Assembly (NCBI GenBank): GCA_964020085.1
Contig: OZ026606.1
Coordinates: 10,740,797 to 10,804,796 of the forward strand
DNA from: Micromussa lordhowensis
Taxonomy: Eukaryota; Cnidaria; Anthozoa; Scleractinia; Lobophylliidae
Reading direction: 5' to 3'
DNA: 64,000 bases
The notes under the pieces are model-generated. The model was given only the letters and a program-made list of their open reading frames with translations. It was not told the origin of the DNA and did not search any database. Positions 11,526 to 25,900 of the stretch are shown piece by piece (positions within the stretch are counted from its first letter, which is position 1; each line of letters opens with the position of its first letter). Both the position numbers and the translations under genes were made by a program.

Positions 11526-13111
11526 CTACATTAAAAATCTGATATTAATACCCTTAATTATCTCACCTAACACAATACTTATTACCAATGCATTTGTCAC
11601 CAACAGCAAAACTCCAAGGCCGACGTTATCACGACTTCCAGTAGCTTCATCTGAAGGCACCCTCAGTAGCACACCTATTCCAAGGTTGAATGAAGTCGCC
11701 AAGAGGGACGTCATTTGCAAATAATCCTCAAATCTGTCAGTTATTGGTCTAAATCTCCCATGGAGCATTGCAAATGCAGCCGATACCATGGCAGCGATAC
11801 CGACTTGGGTGCGGCTTTCCGATCCTACAAAGATAACGCCAGCCGACAGGATCACTTTTCGCGCCATTTCCACACTTTCCCAATACCAGCAGCTTGGTGA
11901 ATAGTTTTCATGCAGAAACAAAATGGCAAACGCCACTGCTTCCATGCTACCTCTTTCATCAGCTATGGAGAATTTGTTGGACCTCTGAGACTGACGGTGG
12001 GTTTTCCACACGATGTAAGCGAGAAAAATTGGAAAGCCAATTACGTATGCCAAAGAGGCATACGCTGCCCAAGTGTATTTCCTATGTGTATCCGTGTCGC
12101 ACAGAATTGAATAGTCAGCCCTTAGGAACGAAGGGCAATTAGAAGCTCCTTCAAATGGACACAACTTGTGACAAGAGAGGGGAAGAATCTGAAAAATGTT
12201 GACACAAGTAGACGGATACGCAGCAAATAGCAGAAATGTGGTAATTTTGAGGCAGGGCTTTTTGAAGTCAGTAAGACGACTTTCGTCACTGTGGTTTTGT
12301 TTTATCTTCATCCATGTTAACCTGGCAAGGTAGCAAAACATTGGAACAACGACAACCAGCACATTTAAAGCCAAAGTGAAAACGAAATGGTTATAGGCAT
12401 TCACTTTGAAGCTTTCTTCAACACAACTTGGGGAAACGATCTGTAGGAAGTTAAGCTGGACAAACCGGATGTAGCTCTCAAGGATAGAAACTTCCGAAGG
12501 CCACTTGACATACGAAAACGCTTGAAGTAAGCCGGCTAAAACCTGATAAAACCCGATAACAATCTTCACGTGAGCAAGAAAGATGTCAGCTACGGTTCTC
12601 TTCCCTGGCTTGGAAGACTTCGCGCTCTTGACGATAACTAAGATGATCACAAGGACTATAAAGCCCAATATTCCAAACTGTACGGCAACGAGCTTCTGAG
12701 AAGGACACTTGTGACATGCGATCATCCGTTTATAGAATCCTGGTTGGCATTTAGCACATAGAGGTCCAGCATAGCCCTCGGCACAGTTGGAGTCAATTCC
12801 TCCAAGACAGGAATCTGGACGAATACATTTGTAGGCTTTTGGAACTCTGCCAACGTATTTCACTGATTCATTGTCGTAGCTGTCGCTTTCTATCGCCAAA
12901 TTAGCGATCAGGAGTTTGTAAAAGCACTTATCGGAGTTACTTCCATTTCTCGTCCATGACCAGTAAAACCCACGTGACAAACGTAATGTGTCATTAGAGC
13001 ATTCGACACCCTGACCAGGGCAGGCCGTACATGAACCAAAGCGATCCAAGCGAAAATAGTTCTCTAAGCACCTGCATGCCCTGAATCCAGCCAAAGCTGT
13101 TGTGTTAGTAC
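11526..13111 (-). CDS. Terminal exon: Cys-rich stalk and 8-9 pass membrane domain
   Basis: A single 1,586-nt exon encoding about 528 residues to a TAG stop. The first ~140 residues are extracellular and Cys-rich (ACRC, CTACPGQGVEC, CLGGI, CAEGYAGPLCAKCQPGFYKR). Hydrophobic segments fall at about residues 842-863, 882-902, 944-965, 988-1010, 1048-1070, 1117-1132, 1137-1153, 1166-1185 and 1198-1219 of the whole protein. Conserved-looking elements are KIVIGFYQVLAG, LNFLQIVSPSC, LPLSCHKLCPF, RADYSILC and NYSPSCWYWESVEMARKVIL. The family is known from automated annotation only. It is not a classic seven-helix GPCR: neither a DRY nor an NPxxY motif is evident. The last residues after TM9 are very few, so there is almost no cytoplasmic tail. 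Confidence 0.85.
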
Positions 13112-16100
13112 CTAAAATGGGGAAATATGCAAAGCATGGCAAGGAAATTAATAAAAAAATGAAAACCAGCACATTATACACCAAACTGCTTTTTCCTTAT
13201 TGTATATACTTTGACCAACTGAAACAGTTTTCATCTATCGGCATTCTTAGACTCTTCAGATACGGTTTCTTGTAATTGCAATGAACTTGTACACGCAGGT
13301 CATGTTTGTGATTTTACGTTGAGGGATTCAAAAACGCTGATATGGGTACAAAGAGAATTTCACTTCGTTGCCAACGTTTCCAAACAATCCGGCAACTAAA
13401 ATCATGAAATGTAACGTTTTGTTAGTATGAGAATTATTGATATCAAACTGACCTTCTGGACACGCTTTACACTCCCAAGACGCTTTCCCAGGCGCGTATT
13501 TTGGATGTATAAACGTTCCATTGGGGCAATGCCGACATCCATGTCCCTCAGCAGTGACACCAATTGCTGCGACTGAGTCTTGAAAAAAGCCCCCTGGAAT
13601 TGTCAATGATAAGATTTAACAGTTAATATATACGAATACCTTTAACAGAAGGAAATACATGCATGATATTTTTTGCAACCCTTGGCTGTTTTTTTATATT
13701 ATTACGACCCAGAAAGTAAAATACAATCGTGTCTATTTTCAATTTGGCTATTTGTTCACGATTAAAGAAGAGGTCGTGATTACATATTGCAATACAGGAA
13801 ACTAACTTAGGTTTAGGTTTTTCCCATTTGTCGATTACGCTTGGCAGTCATTTTGAGAAGACAAATTTCAAACACCTTACTAACATAGTTTAATCAAAAT
13901 GGTTTTTACCTTGTTAAATTGTGCGGTCTGCACGATACGAGCAGATAATTTTAACCTTAGTTAAACCACTTTATTAACATTTTTAACACGTGAACGGGGT
14001 ATCAGTAGCACAGCTAATATTGCATCCCATTTGTATTACCTGCTGGACACGGTAAACATCCTTTGGATACACCATCTCCCCTTGAATACGTCCCCCTTGG
14101 ACAGATTTGGCACGTGTACGTATCCTCTCTACAACGGAATCCGTTTCTTTGAAGTACTTTTAAATGTACATGGTTTTCAACTGGAACAGACGGAAGGTTC
14201 TCGGAAAACCTATAAACATGCAACAGTCAGATATGTTAACTCCTATTCCTGAAGATATGGAAAGCTGGCAAGTACAAATACTCTCTTTGGTTGTGCAAGT
14301 GAGACTGGGATCGGCATTATAATAGATTACGCTGATGTCTATAAACTGATCTTATTTACATGGGTTATTCCAATGAAACTGAAGGAAATTTTGATCAGAT
14401 TGGTCATAAACCCCTTTGAAGGCAAGGGTTATGTTGTACAATGTTAAAAAACTATGAATGACTTAGCTTTCTTTGCAATTTGCTGTCATAATTATGATAC
14501 GTCCTTGGCACGTTTATCCTATTAATTACAAAGGCGATATTGCGCTGGTACGAATTTGGCTCGAGTATAAAATTGCCATTAGTTCCTACTTGAAGTTTTC
14601 TCTACCTTACTCTCTTCCTGGGTGTCGGTTGGGTGAATACCCACTAGAGGCTTTCTTTAGGAGATCGAACTGTCCTGAAAATTTGCTGCGTACATTTACG
14701 ACAGATTCATGCTTGATTCATGATTCTAGTACCTTCTAGTACCAGAGCAAGACGCATTCATATTTTTTTCTGGTTGATGGTTAATGAAACTTTTATTTTA
14801 TGACAATTTTGAAAACTTCATGAAATACTGATAAAAAATGCCATGCTGAATTATCTTAGGGAAGGGACAGTCAAATAACTGCAAAGACATTTTTTCGATC
14901 ACTTTCAGGCAATTATGAAGGGAAGCGCAAAAACCCTCATAAAACGCATGTACTCACATATAAACCGTCACATTGGGTTGACGAATACCATCAGCTACGA
15001 TAGTTATTGACGATAATGCGGAGTTTTTGTACAAAAGCCTGCCATAAGGTAAAAATTGAAGGGTTTAGTTATAACTTAAAGGTTCAAAAATCACAGAATG
15101 TACTGAATGCACATTTCAACCAGTTCAAACTAAATCGCATCGATAAAGATGGAATCCAAATGGACAGACGGTTGTTCAAAATGACGGATTCCACATAAAC
15201 ACAATGGAAATTCAGTCCAAAGAAACATTACTAACAGTTGTTCCAGATTCCGGTGTGGAAACGATCCCGGCTCAATCACGGATATCTTGTTATCAAACAG
15301 GTACCTGCGCAAAGGAAAAAACAATCAAGTTACCATACTATGTAATGATCACTTTAACTTTATCAAAGTGATGAGTTATGGGGGCGTACATGATCAAGTT
15401 CATTGGTTTATACTAGTGAGACAGAGACAGAAAAAGCGGTAAATCCATTTGTTAAGTCCAATTCAATGGCGTCTCGATCATACTTTTTGTTCTTTCATCA
15501 TCCTAGCTGTCTCCAATGTGTGTACATTATTTCAAAATAGCCTTAGCGGTGTGCAGTCGTTTTAACAAATAGTACGTTCACAGGACCATATCGCCTTGGC
15601 AAGGTCATGAACAGAGTCCACAGTTAGGAGCAGAAAAAAGTACCAGTCATACTTACAGCCTTTCCAGTGTCCACAGATATGCAAAATCTTCTTTTTTTAC
15701 TCTGTCTAGCCGATTGTATTGTAAAAATCTTTAAAAGCAAAGGAATATTTTGGTTAAGTTAAACAAGCGGTCTACAACTGGTATAGCTCCTCAACGGCTT
15801 AAACACGCGATCTTTCTGGACGGGGTATCGATCACAGACCTTATAGTCAGTTATCAAAAGAAGATTAAGGGTAACAGAGTTAATCCTCCATAAGGGACTT
15901 ATCCCCAAGGAAATTTCTCCCAAGTTTATTTTAGACATGGTACCCAGTTTTGTGGAGGAAGCGTAGCCGAGTCGTTAGGGCGCCGGATTTGAAATCCGGA
16001 GGTGGCAGGTTCAAGTCTCTTTCTGATCACTTAGCTGGAGTTGTTTCTTGGTAGACCCTAGTTTAACTCCTCGGTCATGCTTGTAAATATCCAACTGGTC

Positions 16101-16948
16101 TACCTCCCGCCAGTTGCGCCAGATTTTTACGCCTATTATGTGTAGTTGATATTTTTGTTTCTTTCAGTTTACGTGGCATGCCTGTGTACTAACTAGGTGT
16201 GGCTAAGCGCATTCACCGCCAGAAAAAAGTAATAATTGGTTTGAACTGTTGTTACGCATGTTACGTGGTTGTTTTCACAGAGAGTGAAGATGCTTGGCTC
16301 CTGGGATTCGAAAACTAGGAGTCATTTAAAAATAACTTGAGACGGATTACTTTACAATTAAGGCCTTAATGAGGAATTTACTATCCCACTCTTCATAGTG
16401 TATTCTCTTGCAGTCTGCGTACAGTACCATTCACTACAATTCAACCTTTCTTGAATCTCCCCGAGGAGGTAGTCAAGTCTTCATGGTGTTGTGATTAATT
16501 GATAAACGCAAAGAAAATTGTGGAAATCAGGATGAGTATGCGATAAAGAAAAGAATCACTTACAGAGTTTGCATGCTTTTTAATCCCTTCAATGCACCTG
16601 GCTCTATCTCCGAAATGTTGTTGTTGTTAAGTGTCCTAGTAAAAAAACAGGCAAATAGAAGGGAGAAAGATTTAAGAGACAAATGACACAATTTTTCTCC
16701 AGAGTTTAGTTGTGAACTATTCTTGCAGTTTGCTCTACGACTTACAAAAATTGACATCGCCAGAGAGGATTAAAGACACCTGTTGCAATTTTCGATAATT
16801 TGTTGCCATGAAGGAATCTGAAATTAAAAAATAAACAGTACCTTGAGCTGATAAATATGAAGATATGTCAATATTCATAATACCATTCGCGCTTGCTGGA
16901 TATGAGGTTGGTTATAGCCAACTCGGCCCTACGGGCCTCGTTGGCTAT

Positions 16949-16983
<35 letters not shown>

Positions 16984-19900
16984 TTAAATAACACGTGTGA
17001 TTCAATCGTGAGTATGAAGTCACAGGATCCTAGTTTGAAATGAAGTGTAAACGTTTAGGTTTCCAGTTCAGCAGGTTACTCACTGTAGTGGCGTAGTGAC
17101 CATATCCGCACTGACGCCCGTGCGTACGTACCTCCAGAAATTCGAAAACAAAAATTATAAAGTTGTTGGTGAAAAATCGTCTTGAGCTAAACCGGCTGCT
17201 TTGAGTCTCAAGACTCTCCTATTAAACCTACCATCAATTATCCTAAATATTGACATAAAAAAAGACACTAAATACTCAAAGTTTTTCCCTGTTCTGATTT
17301 ATGAAACTGTTTCCTGAAAAACCAGGAAAATGGCATTTCCGGAGTGATCATGTCCCAAAAGGTGGCTCGCTCCATCGATTAGCTGTCTCTTCATTGCGTA
17401 CTCCGTACCGGTACAAGTGCCACTTAACTGATCACTTACAGACGTCGTAGGAAGTCGTTTCCCTCAAAGGAGTTGTTCTCTATGAATTGAATCTCATTCA
17501 TTTCCAGGTACCTGCCAAAAGGTCAATTTGGTTTTATCAACTGAGTTGATAATATAATGTGAATTGGCCGCCGTAAAGAGATTCTCTTTACGGTGGCCAA
17601 TTCACATTATCAACTCAGTTGATAAAACCAAATTATCTTGTAATACTCCCCACCGACGCACCACCACTGTTTCTTTAGAAACTTACCCTCTTTTGTCAAA
17701 AAAGTCAGTTAATTTGCATAAGATGAATTAAATTGTATCAAGCGGTATAGAATGTCTTTCAGTCAGCAAGATTAGTTTTGGTGTTGTTTCTATCACAATC
17801 TCCCTACTTTGTTTCACAATGTTAAACGTGATTAATTCTAAGCTTGGCTCTGTTTCTCGGGGATTTCTTGGGATGTTAAGCACTTTGAAAACGTAGTACA
17901 GTCGAACCTCTCAACAACGGTCATCTTGGAGACAGAGGCAAGTGGCCGATGGCCGTTATGGGAAGTTGAGGGTGTTATATGACACCTGCTAGTTTTTTTT
18001 TTTCTGAGGGTGGAACATTCCTAGTTATTTTTTTACAAAATGCTTATTGTATTAAAAGTGTGAGAATTTTACAACGGCTAGCCTCAAATGCTTATTGTTG
18101 CATATAAACACGCCTAACACAATCAAAGTATCGACAAAACAGAAACCAAACAGAAACATAGACCAACGATACGCGGTCAGGATCAAGTTTTGTGACCTTT
18201 CACAATACAATGGGGTTTAATATACACCGCTCGATCAGTCGGAATGGAGAGATTATTTTGGCAGATGGCCGTTTCCTTTGTGGAGAGGTGGCCGCCGTTG
18301 CTGTGAGAGTGAATGTATGTACTATCAGCGGGGTAATAACAGACGAAAGTGTCCCGGGGGGGGGGGGGTGCATAGGCGTGACCCTTAGTGGAGATATGAC
18401 CGTACTACGCAATCTACTACTCCATTTAACGTATGAATCAAAATGAACTGAAACGTTCAGTTCCACAAATACGCAGATGGATTTTCTCCCAAAGACAAAT
18501 CTGTCTCGTTGGCTTATACATCGCCATCCTATTTAGTCGCTAAGTCTGGGCACTTCACGACGAAAATAAAACTACATTATAAGTTTTTATAAATATTTGA
18601 AATAATTAATGTAAAGTAGCTGTGTTGTAATCTAAGTTGAGTAAGTATCAGAAATTAGCTATATAGCTACTCTTGTAAATCCGAGGTGAAATGAAGGTGA
18701 TGTATGTGTATGTATGTATGTAAGTGTTGTATGAAAATAAAAATAAAATTTAAAAAAATGCTCACAAATGTCCCAGGTAGTGAAGACCGCTGAAGAAGGT
18801 ATTTCTGATCCTGCTTAGAGAGTTTCTGCCCAAGTTTCTAACAAAAAATGTAAATCATGTATATATAAGACCTGATTTTTTTAAAAAAGCACCCGAAAAG
18901 ATTAAATTCTAAATTGTATTTGCCTTTCCATGTTTGAATAATATCGTAAGTGCGTTAGCAAAAAGGCTAACAACTTTCAACGTCAAAAATTAAACACCAG
19001 TACTAGAATCACTTATAATGTGGCAAAACTGACTTTCATTGCAGAATTAAGGAGACTTTGTACATTCAAGAGGTAAAGGCTTCACAACTTGAAATGCCAA
19101 TGTCAGTAGTTAGAAGCTGTCACTTTACTAGCTGTTACTTCTCGTGACGTCTAGACAAATTACAAATTACTGCTATATGCCATTTTTCTTAGTCTAGGTT
19201 TCAAGCCTCCAATGTGAACGATATAAATAGTTTTTAAAAAACCGTCACTCTTGAAAATGTATGTTGACTGGCACACGAAAGGTCAAGCTGAGTATTAAAA
19301 TGCGTTGAAGTTCAATGTTTATCGCCGCTGATTGTTTTTTTTTTTATTATATAACTGAGAAAATTACTTCATTGTGATTGGCCTGGAGCAGGCCAATTAA
19401 TCGATTTGCGCTTTCGTGATATTCTCAGTCTTATAATAAATGAGTAATCGTATGAAAGCTCGATCCAACTTCTCGTAATATTTGAAAATTCTTTCAAATT
19501 GCACTCACTTAAACTACTCATGCAATTTTTGGAGAATTTTCAAACATTACTCACAGTGTAAATCTTTAATTGCAGTCTCATTGAGTACGATTGCTTATAC
19601 TAATCAAGCTACGATGGCCTAAAACCACGAGTTTATACATCACTCACATTGCCGTATCTGCATTGTCTCAATGTCGTTTTGAAAATACTCGGAATATACC
19701 GACAGAATGATACTTTAAAACGTGTAATAACAGCTTACAGTGTGTTGAGTGCCTTCAAGGAAGAAAATGAATTTGGTTCGATCTCCTTTATTCCACAAAG
19801 ATCCATTTGCCTGTGGTTGATAAAGGGAGAAAGGTATAGAAAGCGAAATTAGTCTGACTTTATATCGAGCATGACATGAAATGAAGCTAGTTAAAGAGCC

Positions 19901-22900
19901 CCATTCACACCACCAACAACAACAACAACAACATTTATTTATACCAAAAGAAAACTAAGATAAAAGTAATACATAAGGTATGAAACATGTAAGTAAGGTA
20001 TTAGCTCCCTATAATAACCATAATGACACACCAACCTGTTAAACATGTTTAAAAGTGGTTTAACTAAAAAAGGTTAAAATTTAGTTGCTCATACCATACA
20101 CACCCCACAACTTAACAAGGCAAACACATGTTTGAATAAAATATGTTAGCAAAGTGGTTTGAAATTTGTCTTCTCAAAATGACTGCAAAGAGTAATCGAC
20201 AAATTTGAAAAATCTTAACTTGATTTAGTTAAACTAGTTTAGTTGGTGTGATGGGGTATTAGACACTTAGTTATAGTTACTCACAGGTCATTAAGGCGAG
20301 ACAAGCCTCTTAAAAGACCAACATGGATGTACTGCAAAGGGTTATTGCTCAGTTCCCTATCACAAACAACAAAAATACCAATCATTTCCTACGCACGTTT
20401 TACCGACCCTTTAGGTGAGTCGGTAATTTTGGTTTAATTATAACATTCGTAATTTTGATGTGATCTCGAATGGGAAAGTGAATTAAAAAGAGAAACATCT
20501 AAATATTGTATTGTTTTGTTTTCTGTTTTAGATTTAATTCACCTCTTTATTTACGATTAAAGGAGTCACATCACGGTTTGCGCATCTTGAGAAGTTTAAC
20601 CTAAATTTTTCAAGTTCGTCGTTTGCTTCTCCATCCTTAACCATCCTTGTTCCTTTATGGTTTATTATTATCTCCTTGGTGTTTTCTATTTTAATTTAAA
20701 GGTAAAGTTGTACGTGGTCAAAATAACTGAAAATCCGTGACCGAGCTCCTTTAAGTTCGAATTTAATTTAAAAAAACAATTAAGGCCTTATCTATGTATC
20801 CAACAATATCATGCAGGCCGGGTGTGATATGTGTTATGATAAGCGACCGACAATATATTTCCTTGGTCTGTTCACAATTGCATGTAGACCATAAACCAAT
20901 ATTGTCTGTTTCAAGAAAGAGGTTTTTTGTAAACTGAAATTATGCACAAGTAACTGACTTCGGTTGCCATTATTTTGTGGAAAATATTGAGCAATTTTTA
21001 AGTATTAATATGGTTTCTCCGAACTTCCCTTGCGTCGCGTACTCTATCAGGTGATGCCATTTCCATGGTACTCCGTAACTCACATCGACAGTAGTGTTCC
21101 AACGATAAGCGTGCGAAAATTTTAAAGATATGCTAGTGTCGTAATGTTAGGGAAACAAGACATGATGCACTACTCACAATTTCCGTAAGGATTTCAGTGT
21201 TGCAAAAACTCCCTCTGGAAGACTCGAAATGTTGTTGTCAGTTAAGATCCTTAAAGAGAATAATTGTTTTAAAATAAAATGGTTCCTAAATTTCAAACCA
21301 TGGTTACAGTACTAATTATGTAACAGCCGCTGTTTGGCTGACATGATTGGTATAAAATCATAAATTAAATATAATTATTAAGACGGGTAATAAATTCTTA
21401 TAATTTGTTTCTCAACAATCACGTTGAATTGCGAGTTAAAAGCATTTATATACGTATTTTCAGTCGTGCCGCAAGTTGTGGCCCAAACGCTGTACTAATG
21501 CAGTATCTTTTTGAAATCCGCAATGTGGGAGATACAGAGCACCAACTCTTCTGTTTCATCTTGCAATGCAGCGTTGAACGACAAAGTTTCTCGCATTAGT
21601 TAAGCTTGATTATGTAAGATGAAATAGGGAAAACAGAGGAAGGAGATAAATACTCGTAGTTTCTTAATATAGGTTAATGATAGTACAACCTTTACGGGCA
21701 CAGATTTTATATGAGGCAAAATCCGTCAACTCTCAAGTCCCCAAGCCAGCCAAAAGTTCACAAATTCAGCATTATAGAATTCTTTTAGAATTTCCTTTAG
21801 CATGACATGATTTCAAAAACGCTTTTTTCACATTTCCCGCTTCGTCTGAATGGAATGAGCGTTTAAGATACCGTAGTTATATGTTTGTGATATTTAGTTT
21901 TCAAGATATCGTCTCAACTTACAGTACTCTCAGAGTTCTCCTGTAGTAGAACGTTCTGTTGGTGATGTTTGTTAGTCTGTTTCCATTCAACTTTCTGTGA
22001 TGTATGAAGGATATAAAATATAACATATTTGTACATACAGTTATCATTTTAATAAAAATCAGCATAACTCACTATTTTGTAAGAGCGTGTTTGTAGACAT
22101 TGTAGCTATGAAGGGAATGATGCAAGAAAACTGCGGACGAGGATCACAGCTATTTCCCTACCCCACTTCCAAAAGAGCCGACTTTGTAAATCGCGTCATA
22201 AACAAAGACGTTGAGCCTCGCTGTCGGAAAACTGGCTCCGAGTCTGTTCTAAAAACTTTAATGTAGGAAGAAAAGAGCTTCATAGCTTTCAACAATAGAC
22301 AGCCATAAAAGAAAAGCGGGCGTGCTGTAAGCTCCATTACCAGCCGCTGTTTCGACTGGTCCTTAAAAAATCGGCGGAAATCGAGCCTAGCCGTGCTGTT
22401 CTCCACCCAAAATTACAATATACCTTGTCGTTATAAATAAACCTTACTTGACTAATACAGTCTAACGGTAGCTTACATAGTGTGGATCTTGTACAGTTTA
22501 TAAAACGCACTGGCCTCGATAGCTTGAATGTTGTTGTTTTCCAGGTCACTGTCGGAGCAGAAAAGGCAACATTGAAAGGAATTAAAAAAAACATGTCTTA
22601 ATTTTTTTTAAAATAACGACATAAAGAAGGACAAGGTCGTTATTGTTTTTAAGTCACCAGCTATTGACCTTTCCGTGTGTGTTAAGTTTTGCATATGTAT
22701 GCATTGCTGCGACAACTGTCAGTTCAGTATCAATGGCAGACTTCAGTAAGGTACCATGAAATAAAATTATATAAACGTAACTAAATGTAAGCTAAATTCA
22801 AACTCTTATGTTGGTATCAATCAATGATAGTTTGAACCTTGGTGGTTGATAAAACTGAAGTTCCCTACAACACAAAAGTCGGAGTCTACTCACAGTTCAT

Positions 22901-25900
22901 ATAGATTTTTTAGACCATAAAATGTTTTGTTCTTGAGAATCTCAATTTTGTTTCCAGCTAACGATCTGTGTTGAGAGAAATTACAAAAATATACATCATT
23001 CCCACCAACTTAAGTTAGGAGTTGGGATTCCAACACTCTTTGTCAGGTATAGACTGTCTGTATAGCGTAATAAAAGACTAGTAAAATACTTACAAATAAC
23101 TTAAACTGAATCTTGTTTCTGCAAAGCTTTCAAAGGTCCCTGGCTCTATTGTCTTGATGCTGTTGTTATCCAGATTTCTATAATGCAAACAACGACAGGT
23201 TTAATGCAACTACTATGACGCAAGCTGTACTTCTGGTAAAATCATTAAATTCAGTTACGCAAAAACGGCATCTGCCGTTTCGATACAAGCCGTTTCGACA
23301 CACATCTAAAGCGGACTCTTGTCTAAGGTCAGTTCGATGTAAACTGAAGTCAACTAAGTCGGAGAAAACGTTTTGTCGAATGGCCTTGAATTGCACAGAT
23401 ATACATAGGTTAAAATCGCCAGAAATTTTCAGTAGTAGGTATCATGAAAGGTAGTTAAATAGTAACTAAACTTCTGCTTTGAAGCGTGTTCTGAGATTTT
23501 GAACAGTTACACTCACATTTCCATCACGCTGTACTGAAGTCCTTCGAGCGTGTAATTGTTTATTTCACTGATGTTGTTTCCAATCAAAACCCTTTTAAAA
23601 TAGTGAAATAAAACATTGGTCATATACACAAAGTTATTTTAAGTTCTGAGGTCATACAGTCATTGCAGTCGGGCCCGGTTCAGTCTACAGCATTTGAAAC
23701 CATACGCATATAATTTCCAGTCCACCTTAGGGACTCCACAGATAGTATATCGTAATCAATCCTCCGTAGGAAAAAATATGGCGGCTGAACATTTTAACAC
23801 AATATCTTGCGAACCTTACACAGCTCAACAAGTGCAAGGAAAGCCATATTTTTTGGGGCCATATTGCTTCCCTATACTAACAACATAGTGTATGCTAGGT
23901 TTGAAGATCTTAGAACATTTCTGTAGGTTTCTATGCGTGTTGTTTTTGTGCGCTAAGAGTTATGGGTAAATGTACTAGTCGCCATCTTTTTTTCCTACGA
24001 GGAATTAAGATGAAATCCGATAGAAAATCGAACAATTTCAGTTTTTAGTGGACAAAAGCTTTGTACCAGAGTAATTTTAGGTATTTACAATCCTTTTTAG
24101 ATTTTGTTAAAGCTAAAGATACAAATAGTTTTCTGAAATAACACCGAAAAAAAATTCTGATGGGAAATCCAGAAAGTAAATTTCAAAGTTCAGACATATC
24201 GTGCAAACACAGAAAGAAATTTATCGTGAGTTTCAGTCCACAAGTACGTTCAAGGCATACGAAGTTCAAGATTTGTTTTTCGACATTTGTGTTTTTAGAA
24301 ATGACATTGGTTTTGAAGATATTTACAGTTCGACTACTCCAACCAAGGCCACCCGACAAAATTTTCTACAAATTTAACAAATGAAAATCGAGGAGGTTAA
24401 CAATAGTTTTGCAACAAATTAACTTTGTTATCAAGCCGTACATCCCAAAGGCAACAGATTTGTGGTCATTTTGGATAATTTGTTAGAAAACTATTGTTAA
24501 CCTTCTCGATTTTCATTTGTTAAATTTGTAGAAAATTTTGTCGGGTGGCCTTGGTTAGAGTAGTCGCACTGTAAAACAGTCGCACCGATGTTTGTTATAC
24601 GATGTAAAAAACCTCGGTACAAAGTTTTTGTCATTTTGTAACTCGAACTTGTGGTGGATCCTTCTTAAATACTTTTTTTATCTGTAACGTAGAGCAGGTA
24701 CTGAGATAAAGAGAGAGATAAACAAAAGGGGAATTTTAAAGTTTCATTAACAAGTCGATACTTAAGCACTTACAGCGATCGGAGACTCTTGACATCTGAG
24801 AATGTTCCAGAAGCTATATCTTGAATTCTGTTCTCACTCAGGTATCTGATAATATAAAGCGATTTGAAATGATAACACTAACTCTCTAAAAAGCTTTCCT
24901 ATATAGAAAACCTGACAATAGCATAACGTTCTTTAATTTTCAATACAATTTTTCGAAATCATTAATTAAGGTTAAAAGTTAAAAGTTGAAAGTTAATTAA
25001 TTAAGTTTAATCAAAGGAAATCATGACCGTGACGGTGTTAGGAAATCTTAATTAACATACAAGAGATTATGAGTATAGTCTCTTGGCATAGATATTTTCC
25101 ATTTTATTTCTGCGTTTTCTCTTTAGTTGTGGTTTCAATGGAGAAGATGTATCAAACACTCAAGACGGTGTTTCCATATTACCAAACACCTCGAGTTTCT
25201 TCAAAGAACTCCACTAAGCGTAGTATTTTCAAATGAAATGTGCTTAAACACTGTCTTTCGTGTCTGGTATATTACATAACTTTCACCAGTTTTCAATACA
25301 ATATATAAGCATGCAAAACAGATCAAAAAAACGTCGCAGGTGAAAAACGACTAAGTCCGCATTTTGAGAGCGAACACGCACTTTTAATCCCCATGGAGTA
25401 ATGCTAATTAACGTGGCTCAACTTCGTTGCGCTGTTTCGACCCGTCAAAATGGCGCCTGAATTTGAATAGCGCTAGCAATACTTTTTACATCCTTAGCCT
25501 CGTATTTATGTTAACGACCGTTAACAGACAAAGGATTTTCATGTGAATGTGACGCCTAGGATGTATTAGTAGTGTTATTAAAATATCGGCACCATTCATG
25601 CCAAAGGTCTATGCGTCCGCTATCTTCAAATCGAGTTAAAATATTAAAATTAGTTTCAAGCGTTCCATTGAAGGGCATTTATTACCATGTCATGTCCATG
25701 TTACTAGGTTTTTTCTGATTCCACAGAAGCAGCACTTAGGGTTAGCATTCTAAACAGAGAAAACGATTATCTTTCTTCTCAATTATTATAACGTATTTTT
25801 ATACTCACAATCTCCTTAAATAGTTCAATCCACGAAAGGTGCCGTTATTCAGCTCTGAAATATTGTTGTTCTCGAGGTTTCTGCGAGAGGAGGAGAAATA

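Noticed and set aside
19640..19695. Half-length LRR-like sequence on the minus strand (YFQNDIETMQIRQ)
   Set aside because: The frame does not match the phase 2 entry of neighbouring LRR exons and the upstream AG lacks a pyrimidine tract. Possibly a decayed exon, but not supportable.
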